A stretch of DNA of 52,300 bases from Bog-756 sp038210245 (GCA_038210245.1 JBBQWW010000015.1:1-52300); one strand, 5' to 3'. Shown: positions 23,936-31,778, numbered from the stretch's first letter. Translations and numbers: made by a program. Notes: generated by a model not told the origin, from the letters alone.

Positions 23936-24967
23936 GTGAGTGGTCAGGGCCCGACAGTGGACCAACAGGGCGCGGTGGACCCAACGGCAGCCCAGACTGC
24001 CGGCGGCCGGTCGGGCGGGGGAGCCATGGACCGGGTCCGTCGCCGGGTGAACCCCCAGCTCCGCAGGGTGGAGCGCAAGGTCCGCCGAGAAGCCACCCGC
24101 CTGGCCGCCCTCTCGTATCAACAGCTCCCACCCCGTGAGGCGGTTCGCATGGCCTACAACGTCCTGCTCCGCAGGGAGCCCGACGAGCCGGCATGGACCG
24201 AGCAGGCCCAGGCCATGGTCGGTGGTCACCTCTCCCACGCCGACCTGGTCGACCGGGTGCGCTCCTCCAGCGAGTACCGCGTGCACGTCCCGATCCTGGC
24301 CGCCGGCCTGCACGGCTCGCTCCACGCCAGCAGGAGCGAGTTCATCATCGGACTTCCCCCGGCCCGCCGGATCCTCGACCTGGGCGGAGGCTCGACCTGG
24401 GACGCCCGGGGGGCGCTGGTGGCCCTCGGGTATCCGTACGACTTCGACGAGCTGGTGGTGGTGGACCTACCCCCCGGCGATCGTCATCCGCTCTACCAAT
24501 CGGAGCGATTCGGGACGACCCAGACCGATCGGGGATTGGTTCGATACGAGTACCGCTCCATGGCCGACCTCTCCTTTGCCCGGGATGACTCCGTAGATCT
24601 GATCTACAGCGGTCAGTCCATCGAACACGTGTCCGTGGAGGACGGCGACATCGTCCTGAAGGAGTCGTTCCGGGTGCTGCGGCCCGGGGGGTTCATGGCC
24701 ATCGACACCCCCAACGGACTGGTGTGTCGACTCCAGCAGGCCTCCTTCATCGATCCCGACCACGAGGTGGAGTACACCTTGCCCGAGCTGCGGGACAAGG
24801 TAACCTCGGTCGGCTTCACGGTCCTGTCCGAGCGGGGTCTCAACTGGGGAGGCCCGGCCGTGGCCCGGGGTGAGTTCGACCAGGCGGCTCTGGCCGGCCA
24901 CCGTGGCATCTACTACGACGCCGCCGGCTGCTACCTGCTGGCCCTGTTGATCCAGAAGCCGGGCTGA
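23936..24967 (+). CDS. Class I SAM-dependent methyltransferase with N-terminal DUF4214-like segment
   Basis: A protein of about 343 residues. REAVRMAYNVLLRREPDEPA and 'ADLVDRVRSSSEYRVH' form a DUF4214-like helical module often fused to glycan-modifying enzymes. The methyltransferase domain has motif I ILDLGGGSTWDARG, 'DELVVVDLPPGDRHP', 'DDSVDLIYSGQSIEHVSVEDG' (motif IV, with a conserved ExH) and VLRPGGFMAIDTPNG. Two in-frame GTGs are possible; GGAG five bases before 23936 favours that one over 23921. It opens the glycan locus and probably methylates a sugar of a surface polysaccharide. Its last codons lie in the first of three 17-bp tandem repeats. Confidence 0.8.
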   Translation: MSGQGPTVDQQGAVDPTAAQTAGGRSGGGAMDRVRRRVNPQLRRVERKVRREATRLAALSYQQLPPREAVRMAYNVLLRREPDEPAWTEQAQAMVGGHLSHADLVDRVRSSSEYRVHVPILAAGLHGSLHASRSEFIIGLPPARRILDLGGGSTWDARGALVALGYPYDFDELVVVDLPPGDRHPLYQSERFGTTQTDRGLVRYEYRSMADLSFARDDSVDLIYSGQSIEHVSVEDGDIVLKESFRVLRPGGFMAIDTPNGLVCRLQQASFIDPDHEVEYTLPELRDKVTSVGFTVLSERGLNWGGPAVARGEFDQAALAGHRGIYYDAAGCYLLALLIQKPG

Positions 24968-24997
24968 TCCAGAAACAGGGTTGATCCAGAAACCGGC
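24947..24997 (+). repeat. 17-bp tandem repeat, three copies
   Basis: Three successive imperfect copies of TTGATCCAGAARCCGGG lie at 24947-24963, 24964-24980 and 24981-24997. They differ at the first base and at three or four positions near the end. The first copy encodes the last residues of the methyltransferase (LIQKPG) and its stop lies in copy two. The array looks like replication-slippage duplication of a gene end. Confidence 0.8.
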
Positions 24998-25043
24998 TTG
25001 ACCGTCAGGACGGGAGCCGTCGGAAGACCTCCTGACGCACGAC

Positions 25044-25489
25044 TCAGGTCGGAAGCCGCTCGAGCACGAAGACAGGACAGGGATCTGGCGGTCCGTTTTC
25101 GCCTGGTAGTCGGCATAGTCGGGGTAGGCGGCCACGGCCCGCTCCCACCAGAGAGCCTTCTCGTCACCGGTCACTTCGCGGGCGGTCCGGTCGGACCGTT
25201 CGGGACCGTCCTGCAGCTCGACGTGGGGATCGGCGAGAAGGTTGAAGTACCAGAGCGGATGGGTGGGGGCGCCACCCTGGGACGCCACCGCGGCGTACGA
25301 GCCCTGGTGCTCGACGCGCATGAGCGGCGTCTTGCGCAGCTTGCCGGAGGAGGCACCCCGACTGGTCAGGATGATCACCGGGAGGTCGCGCAGGGTGGTC
25401 CCCTCCAGCCCGCCCGAGCTCTCGTACAGCTCCACCTGGTCGCGGACCCACCGGGCGGTGCTCGGTTCGTACTCTCCATCGAGGGGCAT
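25044..25489 (-). pseudogene. Deazaflavin (F420)-dependent nitroreductase-family protein, frameshifted at its C-terminus
   Basis: Residues 1-136 match the Ddn-like 'nitroreductase family deazaflavin-dependent oxidoreductase': 'PVIILTSRGASSGKLRKTPLMRVEHQG' and 'PTHPLWYFNLLADPHVELQDG', then AAYPDYADYQAKTDRQIPV. The family normally ends with QIPVFVLEP or similar. Here a tandem ACAGG-ACAGG (25072-25081 on the plus strand) inserts five bases. Deleting one copy restores QIPVFVLERLPT followed by TGA at 25046-25044, giving a normal 146-residue protein. As written, the frame runs on antisense through the methyltransferase gene to 24467 and would give 340 residues. It is either a recent mutation with a replaced C-terminus or a sequencing error. 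The likely role was F420H2-dependent reduction. Confidence 0.75.
25072..25081 (-). repeat. 5-bp tandem duplication causing a frameshift
   Basis: ACAGG occurs twice in direct tandem. On the gene's strand this is CCTGT-CCTGT, just after the codons for Q-I-P. It shifts the frame of the deazaflavin reductase ten codons before its expected stop. Confidence 0.75.
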
Positions 25490-25604
25490 GGGACCCAGCT
25501 AACACCTCCGGTGGAGCCGGTGCCACCCGCTCCCGGCCCGGACACACCCGACAGCCCCATTGCCACCAGTACCCATGGCTGCACCGCCGGCCCCGGCCAC
25601 CACG

Positions 25605-25686
25605 TGCGGGCGAGAGGACTCGAACCTCCATCCCCGAGGGGACCGGGACCTAAACCCGGCGCGTCTGCCAATTCCGCCACGCCCGC
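25605..25686 (-). tRNA. tRNA-Leu (anticodon UAG)
   Basis: Read on the minus strand, GCGGGCG pairs with CGCCCGC as a 7-bp acceptor stem, followed by discriminator A. The D arm is GGCGGAATTGGCAGACGC. The anticodon stem CCGGG/CCCGG encloses the loop TTTAGGT, giving anticodon UAG. A long variable arm (TCCCCTCGGGGA) marks a class II tRNA. The T arm contains GGTTCGAGTCC. No CCA is encoded. UAG reads CUA leucine codons. Confidence 0.93.
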
Positions 25687-25792
25687 GGTGGGGACAGCCT
25701 ACTGAGTCGACCCGGGCTGTTGGAAGTGAGGGCCGGTCGCCGCCACGGAATCGGATCACCGTCCGATCACGGGGAGTCGCCGGGCCCCTGGC

Positions 25793-25798
25793 TATAGT
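25793..25798 (+). promoter_or_regulatory. -10 box of a probable leaderless methyltransferase transcript
   Basis: TATAGT, a near-consensus -10, ends 6 bases before the GTG at 25805. Transcription would start at the start codon itself. No Shine-Dalgarno is present, as expected for a leaderless mRNA. Confidence 0.5.
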
Positions 25799-25804
25799 CA
25801 CGCT

Positions 25805-26935
25805 GTGCCACCAGCGCAGCCTTCGACGCCCTCGGTGGTCCCCGACCGACCCCCGACATCCTCCGATGTCGATCCCACCGACCCGGCCGAACGCGCCCGG
25901 TACCTGGCTGCTGTGATGTCCGAGATCGATGCCGAGGTGAGGCGCCGCCGGGCCTCGGGCGACTTGCCGGCCGGCCTGGAACAAGAGCTCGACGAGCTGT
26001 TCCTCGAGTTCTCGCCGGTCGGTCTGCACGGCAAGGCCCGGCTGCGCGAGACCCTCTCCCTGGTAGACCGCTCGGCCTATGTGGACATCGCCGTCCCGGT
26101 GGCGTCGCAGAAGATGGTCGGGACGTATGTGAAGCGGCTCATCCGGAAGTCGATGGGCTGGTACATCGGGTTCATCGTCCACCAGATCGTGAAATTCGCC
26201 TGGTCGGTGTCGCGGATGCTCCATGTGGTAGTGGACCACGTGGAGGACCTCGAGGCGGCGGTGGAGGTCCAGCGCACCCCGCCGCTGCCAGCCACGGTCG
26301 TGCCGGCGACCGACCCCGGCGCCACCTGGTGGGCGAGCGAGGCCGTGGCCGCCGTGTCCTCGGTCAAGGGTCGGGTCCTTCACGCCGACTGCGGCACGGG
26401 AAGCCTGCTCGACGCCCTGGTGGCCGCCGGCCTCGACGCCTATGGCGTGGATCCGGTCGAGGCGGCGGTCGAGGTACCCGTGGGCCGGGGGCTCGACGTA
26501 CGGGCGGAGTCCCTCATCGACCACCTCGACGTAGTGGCCGACGATGCGCTCTCCGGTCTGGTGGTCACGGGTTCGGTGGAGTGGCTCCATCCCAATGAGC
26601 GCGAACGACTGGTACGGCAGGTGGGCTCGCGCCTGGCCGTCGACGGCGTGCTGGTGCTGCACTCGGCCACGCCGGAGTCGTGGCTGGGCAGTACCTCACC
26701 GGTCATCAGCGATCTGGCCCCCGGTCGACCACTCCATGCCGAGACCTGGACCCGGCTGTTGGGTGATCGGGGATTCCGGATCGATGCGGTGACCTACGGG
26801 GGGACCGACCGCCGGATCGACCACGTGGCCCCGGCCAACCCGGACGCCGCCACCCTCAATGCGGCCATCGACGCCGTGAACCAGTCGTTGCTGGGGCCGG
26901 GTGAGTACCTACTGGTCGCCGTCCGGGAGCGGTGA
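25805..26935 (+). CDS. SAM-dependent methyltransferase-like protein of the surface-glycan locus
   Basis: A 376-residue protein beginning at GTG 25805. Residues 1-165 are helical and charged (ERARYLAAVMSEIDAEVRRRR, 'VGTYVKRLIRKSMGWYIGFIVHQIVKFAWSVSRML'). This resembles the N-terminal region that accompanies methyltransferases and glycosyltransferases of O-antigen assembly. From about residue 185, KGRVLHADCGTGSLLDALVAAG is a degenerate methyltransferase motif I, 'DAYGVDPVEAAVEV' the acidic loop, ALSGLVVTGSVEWLHPNER motif IV, and 'LAVDGVLVLHSATPESW' the later strand. Motif I has D-C-G-T-G, compatible with SAM binding. The substrate is unknown. The GT4 gene follows after 91 bases. Confidence 0.7.
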   Translation: MPPAQPSTPSVVPDRPPTSSDVDPTDPAERARYLAAVMSEIDAEVRRRRASGDLPAGLEQELDELFLEFSPVGLHGKARLRETLSLVDRSAYVDIAVPVASQKMVGTYVKRLIRKSMGWYIGFIVHQIVKFAWSVSRMLHVVVDHVEDLEAAVEVQRTPPLPATVVPATDPGATWWASEAVAAVSSVKGRVLHADCGTGSLLDALVAAGLDAYGVDPVEAAVEVPVGRGLDVRAESLIDHLDVVADDALSGLVVTGSVEWLHPNERERLVRQVGSRLAVDGVLVLHSATPESWLGSTSPVISDLAPGRPLHAETWTRLLGDRGFRIDAVTYGGTDRRIDHVAPANPDAATLNAAIDAVNQSLLGPGEYLLVAVRER

Positions 26936-27026
26936 TCGCCGTCGGACTGTCGGCGGTGAGGGGCACCATCGCGGAGGGGGGAGTGGGTCGGAGTGCTCGC
27001 ACCAACGCGGTCGGACGGCGTTGCTC

Positions 27027-28274
27027 GTGAAGTTGGCCTTCGTCACACCGCGCTACGGCACCGAGGTCATCGGCGGCGCTGAGACGGCGGCCCGGATGTT
27101 GGCCGAGCGGCTCTGCCAGCGACCGGGGTGGGAGGTCGAGGTCCTGACCAGTTGCGCCATGGACCATCTGACCTGGGCCAACACCGAGCCGCCGGGGACG
27201 TCCGTGCTCAACGGTGTCACCGTGCACCGATTTTCCACGGCCAGCCGGCGGCAGCTCGACTACTTCGACCTCGATGCCAAGATCCGCCTGGCCCCCACGG
27301 TGGTGGGTCTGGCCGAGGCCCGGCGCTGGGTGGCTCTCAACGGGCCCATGTGTCCGGGGCTGGTCGACGCGGTGGCTGTCACCGACGCCGACGTGGTGGC
27401 TTGCTATCCCTACCTGTTCGCCACCACGGTCGACGGGATCGCCGTCTCACCGGTCCCGACGGTCCTCCATCCGGCGGCCCACGACGAGCCGGCCCTCTAC
27501 CTGTCGGCGTTTCGTCAGAGCTTCCGGCACGTCGACGGCTTCGTCTACCACACCCAGGCGGAGCGGGACCTCATGGAGTACGCCTTCGGGAACGGCGCCA
27601 AACCCCAGATCGTCCTGGGCCTGGGGGTCAGCGACCCGACCGGGGCCGGCCGAACCGGTGGGGAGATCCTTGGTCTCGGGGACCGCCCCTACCTCTGCTA
27701 CCTGGGACGGGTAGACGAGCACAAGGGGTGCGGGATGCTGGCCGAATACTTCGCCCGGTACAAGGAGCGCCATCCCGGGCCATTGGCGCTGGCCATGGTG
27801 GGCCCGATCTCCGACAGGGCCCCCGAGCACCCCGACATCATCGCCACCGGGACGGTCTCGGAGCAGGACAAGTGGGACATCCTGGCCGGGGCCGAGGTCA
27901 TGGTCAACCCTTCGGCCTACGAATCGTTCTCGCTGGTGCTGCTCGAGGCCTGGTCCCTCGATGTGCCCGTCCTGGTCAACGCCTCGTGCGCCGCCACCAT
28001 GGAGCACTGCCGTCGGTCGGGGGGAGGCCTGTGGTTCGAGTCGTACCGCACCTTCGAGGTCATCGTGGAGCGACTGGAGGCTGACCACCGACTACGGGAG
28101 ACCTTGGGTGTGGCCGGTCACCGCTACACCGAGCAGTACTTCCGATGGCCCTCGATCATCGACCGGTACACGCAGTTCCTCGAGGGTGTGATCGCCCGGG
28201 GGCATCGCCGCCCCACAGGAGCCAAACGCCTGGTCCAGCCGGCCGGCGGCCGGGACTACGTCCGACAGGGGTGA
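27027..28274 (+). CDS. Family 4-type glycosyltransferase
   Basis: A cytoplasmic enzyme of about 415 residues with the GT-B fold. The N-terminal domain starts KLAFVTPRYGTEVIGGAETAARMLAERL, the G-G-A-E acceptor loop typical of GT4. The C-terminal domain has 'RPYLCYLGRVDEHKGCGMLAEYF', 'LALAMVGPISDRAPEHPDI' and VNPSAYESFSLVLLEAWSLDVPVLVNASC, the E-x(7)-E nucleotide-sugar site. The frame is open further upstream, but conservation begins at GTG 27027, so I start there. The sugar donor and acceptor are unknown. Its position before the Wzm/Wzt exporter suggests it builds the exported polysaccharide. Confidence 0.85.
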   Translation: MKLAFVTPRYGTEVIGGAETAARMLAERLCQRPGWEVEVLTSCAMDHLTWANTEPPGTSVLNGVTVHRFSTASRRQLDYFDLDAKIRLAPTVVGLAEARRWVALNGPMCPGLVDAVAVTDADVVACYPYLFATTVDGIAVSPVPTVLHPAAHDEPALYLSAFRQSFRHVDGFVYHTQAERDLMEYAFGNGAKPQIVLGLGVSDPTGAGRTGGEILGLGDRPYLCYLGRVDEHKGCGMLAEYFARYKERHPGPLALAMVGPISDRAPEHPDIIATGTVSEQDKWDILAGAEVMVNPSAYESFSLVLLEAWSLDVPVLVNASCAATMEHCRRSGGGLWFESYRTFEVIVERLEADHRLRETLGVAGHRYTEQYFRWPSIIDRYTQFLEGVIARGHRRPTGAKRLVQPAGGRDYVRQG

Positions 28275-28300
28275 CGTCGGAGGCAGTTCGATGCCCGGCG

Positions 28301-28335
28301 GACGTGGGACGTGGGACGTGGGACGTGGGACGTGG
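28301..28335 (+). repeat. 7-bp tandem repeat, five perfect copies
   Basis: GACGTGG is repeated five times without interruption and a partial sixth copy (GACAT) follows. It lies in the 271-base gap between the glycosyltransferase and the exporter permease. A copy-number change would alter the spacing upstream of the exporter genes. Confidence 0.9.
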
Positions 28336-28391
28336 GACATCGGCCCAGCTCCGGGACGTGCACCCTGCGCCCCCGGAAGGGTCGGAGCCAC

Positions 28392-28397
28392 TAGCAT
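28392..28397 (+). promoter_or_regulatory. Candidate -10 box upstream of the exporter operon
   Basis: TAGCAT ends 8 bases before an ATG at 28406 and about 150 bases before the permease start, just downstream of the 7-bp repeat array. It is the best candidate promoter for the Wzm/Wzt genes. Confidence 0.35.
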
Positions 28398-28405
28398 TGG
28401 CGGCC

Positions 28406-28543
28406 ATGAGCTCTCCCCGCAGCCTGCTTCACTATGCCCGCGCGGGTGGTGCTGGCGGGTCTGGACCGGCTTCGGCCTTCCGCCGTCTGGTCGGCAGCTC
28501 GACGCCTGGCCCGGTGGCGGGCCGAAGGACCAAAAGGACGTGA
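28406..28543 (+). CDS. Possible 45-residue leader peptide
   Basis: ATG 28406 opens a 45-codon frame (MSSPRSLLHYARAGGAGG... ending GRRTKRT) placed 8 bases after a TAGCAT box. Its TGA (28541-28543) lies only two bases before the permease start at 28546 and overlaps an alternative GTG at 28540. The spacing would couple its translation to the permease. The peptide is Arg/Gly-rich and matches no family I know, so it may be a chance frame in GC-rich DNA. Confidence 0.25.
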   Translation: MSSPRSLLHYARAGGAGGSGPASAFRRLVGSSTPGPVAGRRTKRT

Positions 28544-28545
28544 GC

Positions 28546-29577
28546 GTGGCCCGTGAAGCACCTGCCCCGACGCCCCCGATCCCGGCTGAGCCGCCGACGA
28601 GGACTCCGCCGACGCCCGAAGCCGTAGCCGACCTGTCGCCCATGGCGGAGAACAATCCCGACGGGAGGAACGGTCGGGAGAAGGTCACTCGCGTCGTCTC
28701 CGCACACATAAACGTGATGGCCCGCCTGGTCGAGATCTGGCGGGCTCGGGAGCTCCTCGTCTATCTGGTGAGGACCGAGATCAAGGTCAAGTACAAGAAC
28801 TCCGTCCTCGGCCTGGTCTGGTCGATGATCGCACCGGCCATGACCCTGGCCGTGTACACGGTGGTCTTCGGTGTATTCCTGAAGAACGGCATCCCCAACT
28901 TCGTGATCTTCCTCTTCTCGGGCCTGCTGCTCTGGAACTTCTTCCAGACCGGGGTCATCGCTGCCACCGGGGTGGTGGTCAACAACGCCGGTCTGGTCAA
29001 GAAGGTGTCGTTCCCACGGGAGATCCTGGCCCTGGCGGCCGTCGGTTCGGCCGGCGTATTCCTCTTCTTCCAGATCTGCGTGATGGCCCTCTTCATGCTG
29101 GCGGTCAGTAATGCTCCGGCCTGGGGTCTGATGTGGCTCTTGGTGGTGGCGTTCGTTCCCTGTGTGGTGTTGAGCGCGGCGCTGGCTCTGCTGCTGGCCT
29201 CCGTCAATGTCTACCTGCGGGACACCCAGCACCTCATCGAGGTGCTGGTGGGGGCGGCCTGGTTCTGGGCCTGCCCCATCGTCTACTCGTACCAGAACAC
29301 GGTGTCGTCCAAGCTGGCTGCTCACGGCATCACGTGGATCTACTTCCTCAATCCCATGACCCCTCTTGTCATGACCTTCCAACGGGTCCTCTATGCCAAG
29401 ACGGGACTGGTCACCCTGACCACGGCCGGTCATCCGAAGGAGCAACTCCTGCCCTCGTGGGGTCCGCTGACCTACGTCTGGGCCGACGCTGCCGTCCTCG
29501 GGGTGGGCATCGTCCTGTTCTTCGTGGGGATGAACGTATTCGGACGTCTGGCCGGCAACTTCGCCGAGGAGCTCTGA
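28546..29577 (+). CDS. ABC-2 type polysaccharide export permease (Wzm/TagG-like)
   Basis: A 343-residue inner-membrane protein. A disordered Pro-rich N-terminus of about 60 residues precedes 'LVEIWRARELLVYLVRTEIKVKYKNSVLGLVWSMIAPAM', the hallmark opening of Wzm/TagG permeases, in which the R-x(2)-K-x-K-Y loop contacts the ATPase. About six membrane segments follow, including MTLAVYTVVFGVFL and 'FLFSGLLLWNFFQTG'. The block NNAGLVKKVSFPREILALA (K.FPRE..P) and 'ASVNVYLRDTQHLIEVLVGAAWFWACPIVY' are typical. AAAGGA, spaced seven bases from GTG 28546, supports that start over a GTG six bases upstream. It forms the exporter with the ATPase encoded 14 bases downstream. Confidence 0.9.
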   Translation: MAREAPAPTPPIPAEPPTRTPPTPEAVADLSPMAENNPDGRNGREKVTRVVSAHINVMARLVEIWRARELLVYLVRTEIKVKYKNSVLGLVWSMIAPAMTLAVYTVVFGVFLKNGIPNFVIFLFSGLLLWNFFQTGVIAATGVVVNNAGLVKKVSFPREILALAAVGSAGVFLFFQICVMALFMLAVSNAPAWGLMWLLVVAFVPCVVLSAALALLLASVNVYLRDTQHLIEVLVGAAWFWACPIVYSYQNTVSSKLAAHGITWIYFLNPMTPLVMTFQRVLYAKTGLVTLTTAGHPKEQLLPSWGPLTYVWADAAVLGVGIVLFFVGMNVFGRLAGNFAEEL

Positions 29578-29591
29578 GTCCATTGGCCACC

Positions 29592-30881
29592 ATGGCGGTC
29601 GAAGTCCAAGACGTTTCCAAGCGCTTCCGCCTCTACCACGAGAAGTACACGTCGCTCAAAGAGAAGATGATCCACATCGGTCGGACTCCCTACGAGGATC
29701 TCTGGGCCGTGAACGACGTGTCCTTCGACGTGAAGGAGGGGGAGACCGTTGGCATCCTCGGCCGCAACGGATCAGGCAAGTCCACCCTGCTCAAATGCAT
29801 CTGTGGGGTCCTGCAGCCCACATCGGGCCAGGTCGTGGTGCGGGGGCAGTTGGCCGGCCTACTGGAGCTGGGGGCCGGCTTCCAGCAGGATCTGTCCGGT
29901 CGCGAGAACATCTACCTCAACGGCTCCATGCTGGGCATGTCCAAGAGGGACGTCGACCGGGTCTTTGACGACATCGTAGAGTTTGCCGAGCTCGAGCAGT
30001 TCATCGACAACCAGGTCAAGTTCTACTCGTCGGGCATGTACGTTCGCTTGGGGTTCGCCGTGGCGGTCAACGTGGACCCCGATGTGTTGGTCATCGACGA
30101 GGTGTTGGCCGTCGGCGACGAGCGCTTCCAGCGAAAGTGCATGGATCGAATCAGGTCGTTCCAGAACGACGGACGGACAATCCTCTTCGTCTCGCACTCT
30201 CCGGACCAGGTGCGGGCCATCTGTGACCGGGCGGTCGTGCTCAGCGACGGCAAGATGATCGGCCTGGGGCCGCCGGGTGAGGCGGTGCGCCTGTTCCGCG
30301 AGACGTTGTTGGAAGCCGGAGACACCCTCTCCATCTCGGAGCACGACCCCGAGCCCGGTCCCGCCCCCGAGCCGGCGCCGGCATCGCCTCCGGTGGCGAC
30401 CGTACCCCGGGCGCCGGACGGTCCCGTGGAGCTGGCCCCGATCGACAGTCGACCGGTCCGGTTGACCGAGGTCACGGTCCGTCACCCGGCGTCCGGTGAC
30501 CGCCCGTACATGCTGACCGGCGAACCCCTGACGGTCAGGGTGGAGTTCGAGGCATCGTCGCCCACTGCCGGGGTGGTGTTCGTGCTCGAGATCCGTGACA
30601 CCCGAGCAGGCCAGCTCCTACGCACCGACACCGACCAGCTCGACCAACACTTCGATGTCGCCGAGGGCCCGGGTGCGATCGAGTTCACCTTCGACTCGAT
30701 CCCCTTTCTCGACGGGACGTACGACGTGGTCATCGGGATCCAGAGCCGGCTGGGTGGGGTGCAGTACGACTGGCGGGAGCCCGCCACCCAGTTCGAGGTG
30801 ATGTATCCCGGCAAGGCGGTCGGCTTCGTCTCCATCCCGCACCACGTGGCCATGGTGCCAGCGGCTTCGGCGGCCCATTAG
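29592..30881 (+). CDS. Polysaccharide export ABC ATPase with Wzt-type C-terminal domain
   Basis: A 429-residue ATPase. 'EVQDVSKRFRLYHEKYTSLKEKM' and DLWAVNDVSFDVKEGE are the TagH/Wzt opening. Walker A is GRNGSGKST (about residue 57), the signature is YSSGMYVRLGFAVA and the Walker B is VLVIDEVLAVGD. Residues about 240-290 are a Pro/Glu-rich linker. The C-terminal about 140 residues ('LTEVTVRHPASGDRPYMLTGEPLTVRVEFEA' to 'QFEVMYPGKAVGFVSI') form the Ig-like Wzt_C domain. In Gram-negative systems that domain recognises the modified end of the glycan before export. Its presence suggests a capped polysaccharide, and the methyltransferases upstream could make the cap. An in-frame TTG at 29583 is less likely than ATG 29592. 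Confidence 0.9.
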   Translation: MAVEVQDVSKRFRLYHEKYTSLKEKMIHIGRTPYEDLWAVNDVSFDVKEGETVGILGRNGSGKSTLLKCICGVLQPTSGQVVVRGQLAGLLELGAGFQQDLSGRENIYLNGSMLGMSKRDVDRVFDDIVEFAELEQFIDNQVKFYSSGMYVRLGFAVAVNVDPDVLVIDEVLAVGDERFQRKCMDRIRSFQNDGRTILFVSHSPDQVRAICDRAVVLSDGKMIGLGPPGEAVRLFRETLLEAGDTLSISEHDPEPGPAPEPAPASPPVATVPRAPDGPVELAPIDSRPVRLTEVTVRHPASGDRPYMLTGEPLTVRVEFEASSPTAGVVFVLEIRDTRAGQLLRTDTDQLDQHFDVAEGPGAIEFTFDSIPFLDGTYDVVIGIQSRLGGVQYDWREPATQFEVMYPGKAVGFVSIPHHVAMVPAASAAH

Positions 30882-30975
30882 CGCCACCTGACCGTGTGCC
30901 GCCTATGGACCCGGATACCCTCGAAGAGCCCGCCGCGGTGACTCAGCCGTGACTCAGCGACAGGGTCCCAGCCAC

Positions 30976-30981
30976 TAGGCT
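30976..30981 (+). promoter_or_regulatory. Candidate -10 box of a leaderless clpP transcript
   Basis: TAGGCT ends 7 bases before the clpP ATG. Just upstream, GTGACTCAG occurs twice with a 12-base period (30938-30958), which could be a regulator site. Confidence 0.35.
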
Positions 30982-30988
30982 CTCGGCC

Positions 30989-31654
30989 ATGGATGACTAT
31001 CGTCAAATGCGTCAGGCTGCCCCGGGGTTCGGCCCGACCGGAAGTGCACCCGAGATGAAGTCGGGTGCCGAGGTCGGCCCAGGGTCCGACATCTTCCAAC
31101 GTCTGTTGAAGGAACGGATCGTGTTCATCGGATCGGCCATCGACCAGAACACGGCCAACCTGGTCTGCTCCCAGCTGATCCTGCTGGAGGCCGAGAATCA
31201 AGAGCGGGACATCTCGGTGTACATCAACTCGCCCGGTGGCTCGGTGACCGATGGCTTGGCCATCTACGACACCATGCAGTACGTCCGCTGCGACGTTCGC
31301 ACCATCTGCGTGGGGCTGGCTGCCTCGATGGGGCAGTTCCTCCTGTGTGCCGGCACGCCGGGGAAGCGCTTCGCCCTGCCCCACAGCCGCATCCTCATGC
31401 ACCAGCCGTCGGGTGGCATGCAGGGCCAAGCCTCGGACATCGCCATCCAGGCCGAGCAGATCATGTACCTGAAGCGGATGATGGCGGAGCGGATCGCCTT
31501 CCACACCGGTCAGCCGGTGGAGCGCATCGAGGCCGACTCGGATCGAGACCGCTGGTTCACCGCTGACGAGGCCCGTGAGTACGGCTTCATTGATGAGGTG
31601 ATCCAGAAGGATGCGATGGAGGTCCCGACGGCGGCGGGTGGCAGTTCGAACTAG
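30989..31654 (+). CDS. clpP: ATP-dependent Clp protease proteolytic subunit
   Basis: A 221-residue serine protease subunit that assembles into heptameric rings and degrades proteins fed by Clp ATPases. The catalytic triad is intact: Ser113 in GLAASMGQFLL, His138 in RILMHQPSGG and Asp187 in DSDRDRWFTADEA. 'DIFQRLLKERIVFIGSAID' and 'SVYINSPGGSVTDGLAIYDTM' are typical. The N-terminal 30 residues are a longer, probably cleaved extension. No clpX, tig or second clpP lies next to it, unlike the usual arrangement. It stands alone between the polysaccharide exporter and a glycosyltransferase, so it may be an additional ClpP paralogue. Confidence 0.93.
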   Translation: MDDYRQMRQAAPGFGPTGSAPEMKSGAEVGPGSDIFQRLLKERIVFIGSAIDQNTANLVCSQLILLEAENQERDISVYINSPGGSVTDGLAIYDTMQYVRCDVRTICVGLAASMGQFLLCAGTPGKRFALPHSRILMHQPSGGMQGQASDIAIQAEQIMYLKRMMAERIAFHTGQPVERIEADSDRDRWFTADEAREYGFIDEVIQKDAMEVPTAAGGSSN

Positions 31655-31778
31655 TGGCCTCTCCCGTCGGTGCTCCTGGGTCTGGCAGGGAGCCCTCCGG
31701 TCCTGATGCCCCCGGTCCGGAGTGGGCGCTTCGAGCGGTAAGCGGTGGTGGCGGTCGTTCAACTCGCTTCGTCGGCTC

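Noticed and set aside
24467..25043. C-terminal extension of the deazaflavin reductase, antisense to the methyltransferase
   Set aside because: It arises only from the 5-bp duplication at 25072-25081. The normal family end is recovered in the other frame.
25499..26662. 387-codon minus-strand frame running through the tRNA gene
   Set aside because: It contains tRNA-Leu and is antisense to the methyltransferase gene; it has no protein motif.
28301..28335. CRISPR-like array
   Set aside because: The repeat unit is 7 bp with no spacers, so it is a simple tandem repeat. No other CRISPR-like structure or cas gene is present in the window.
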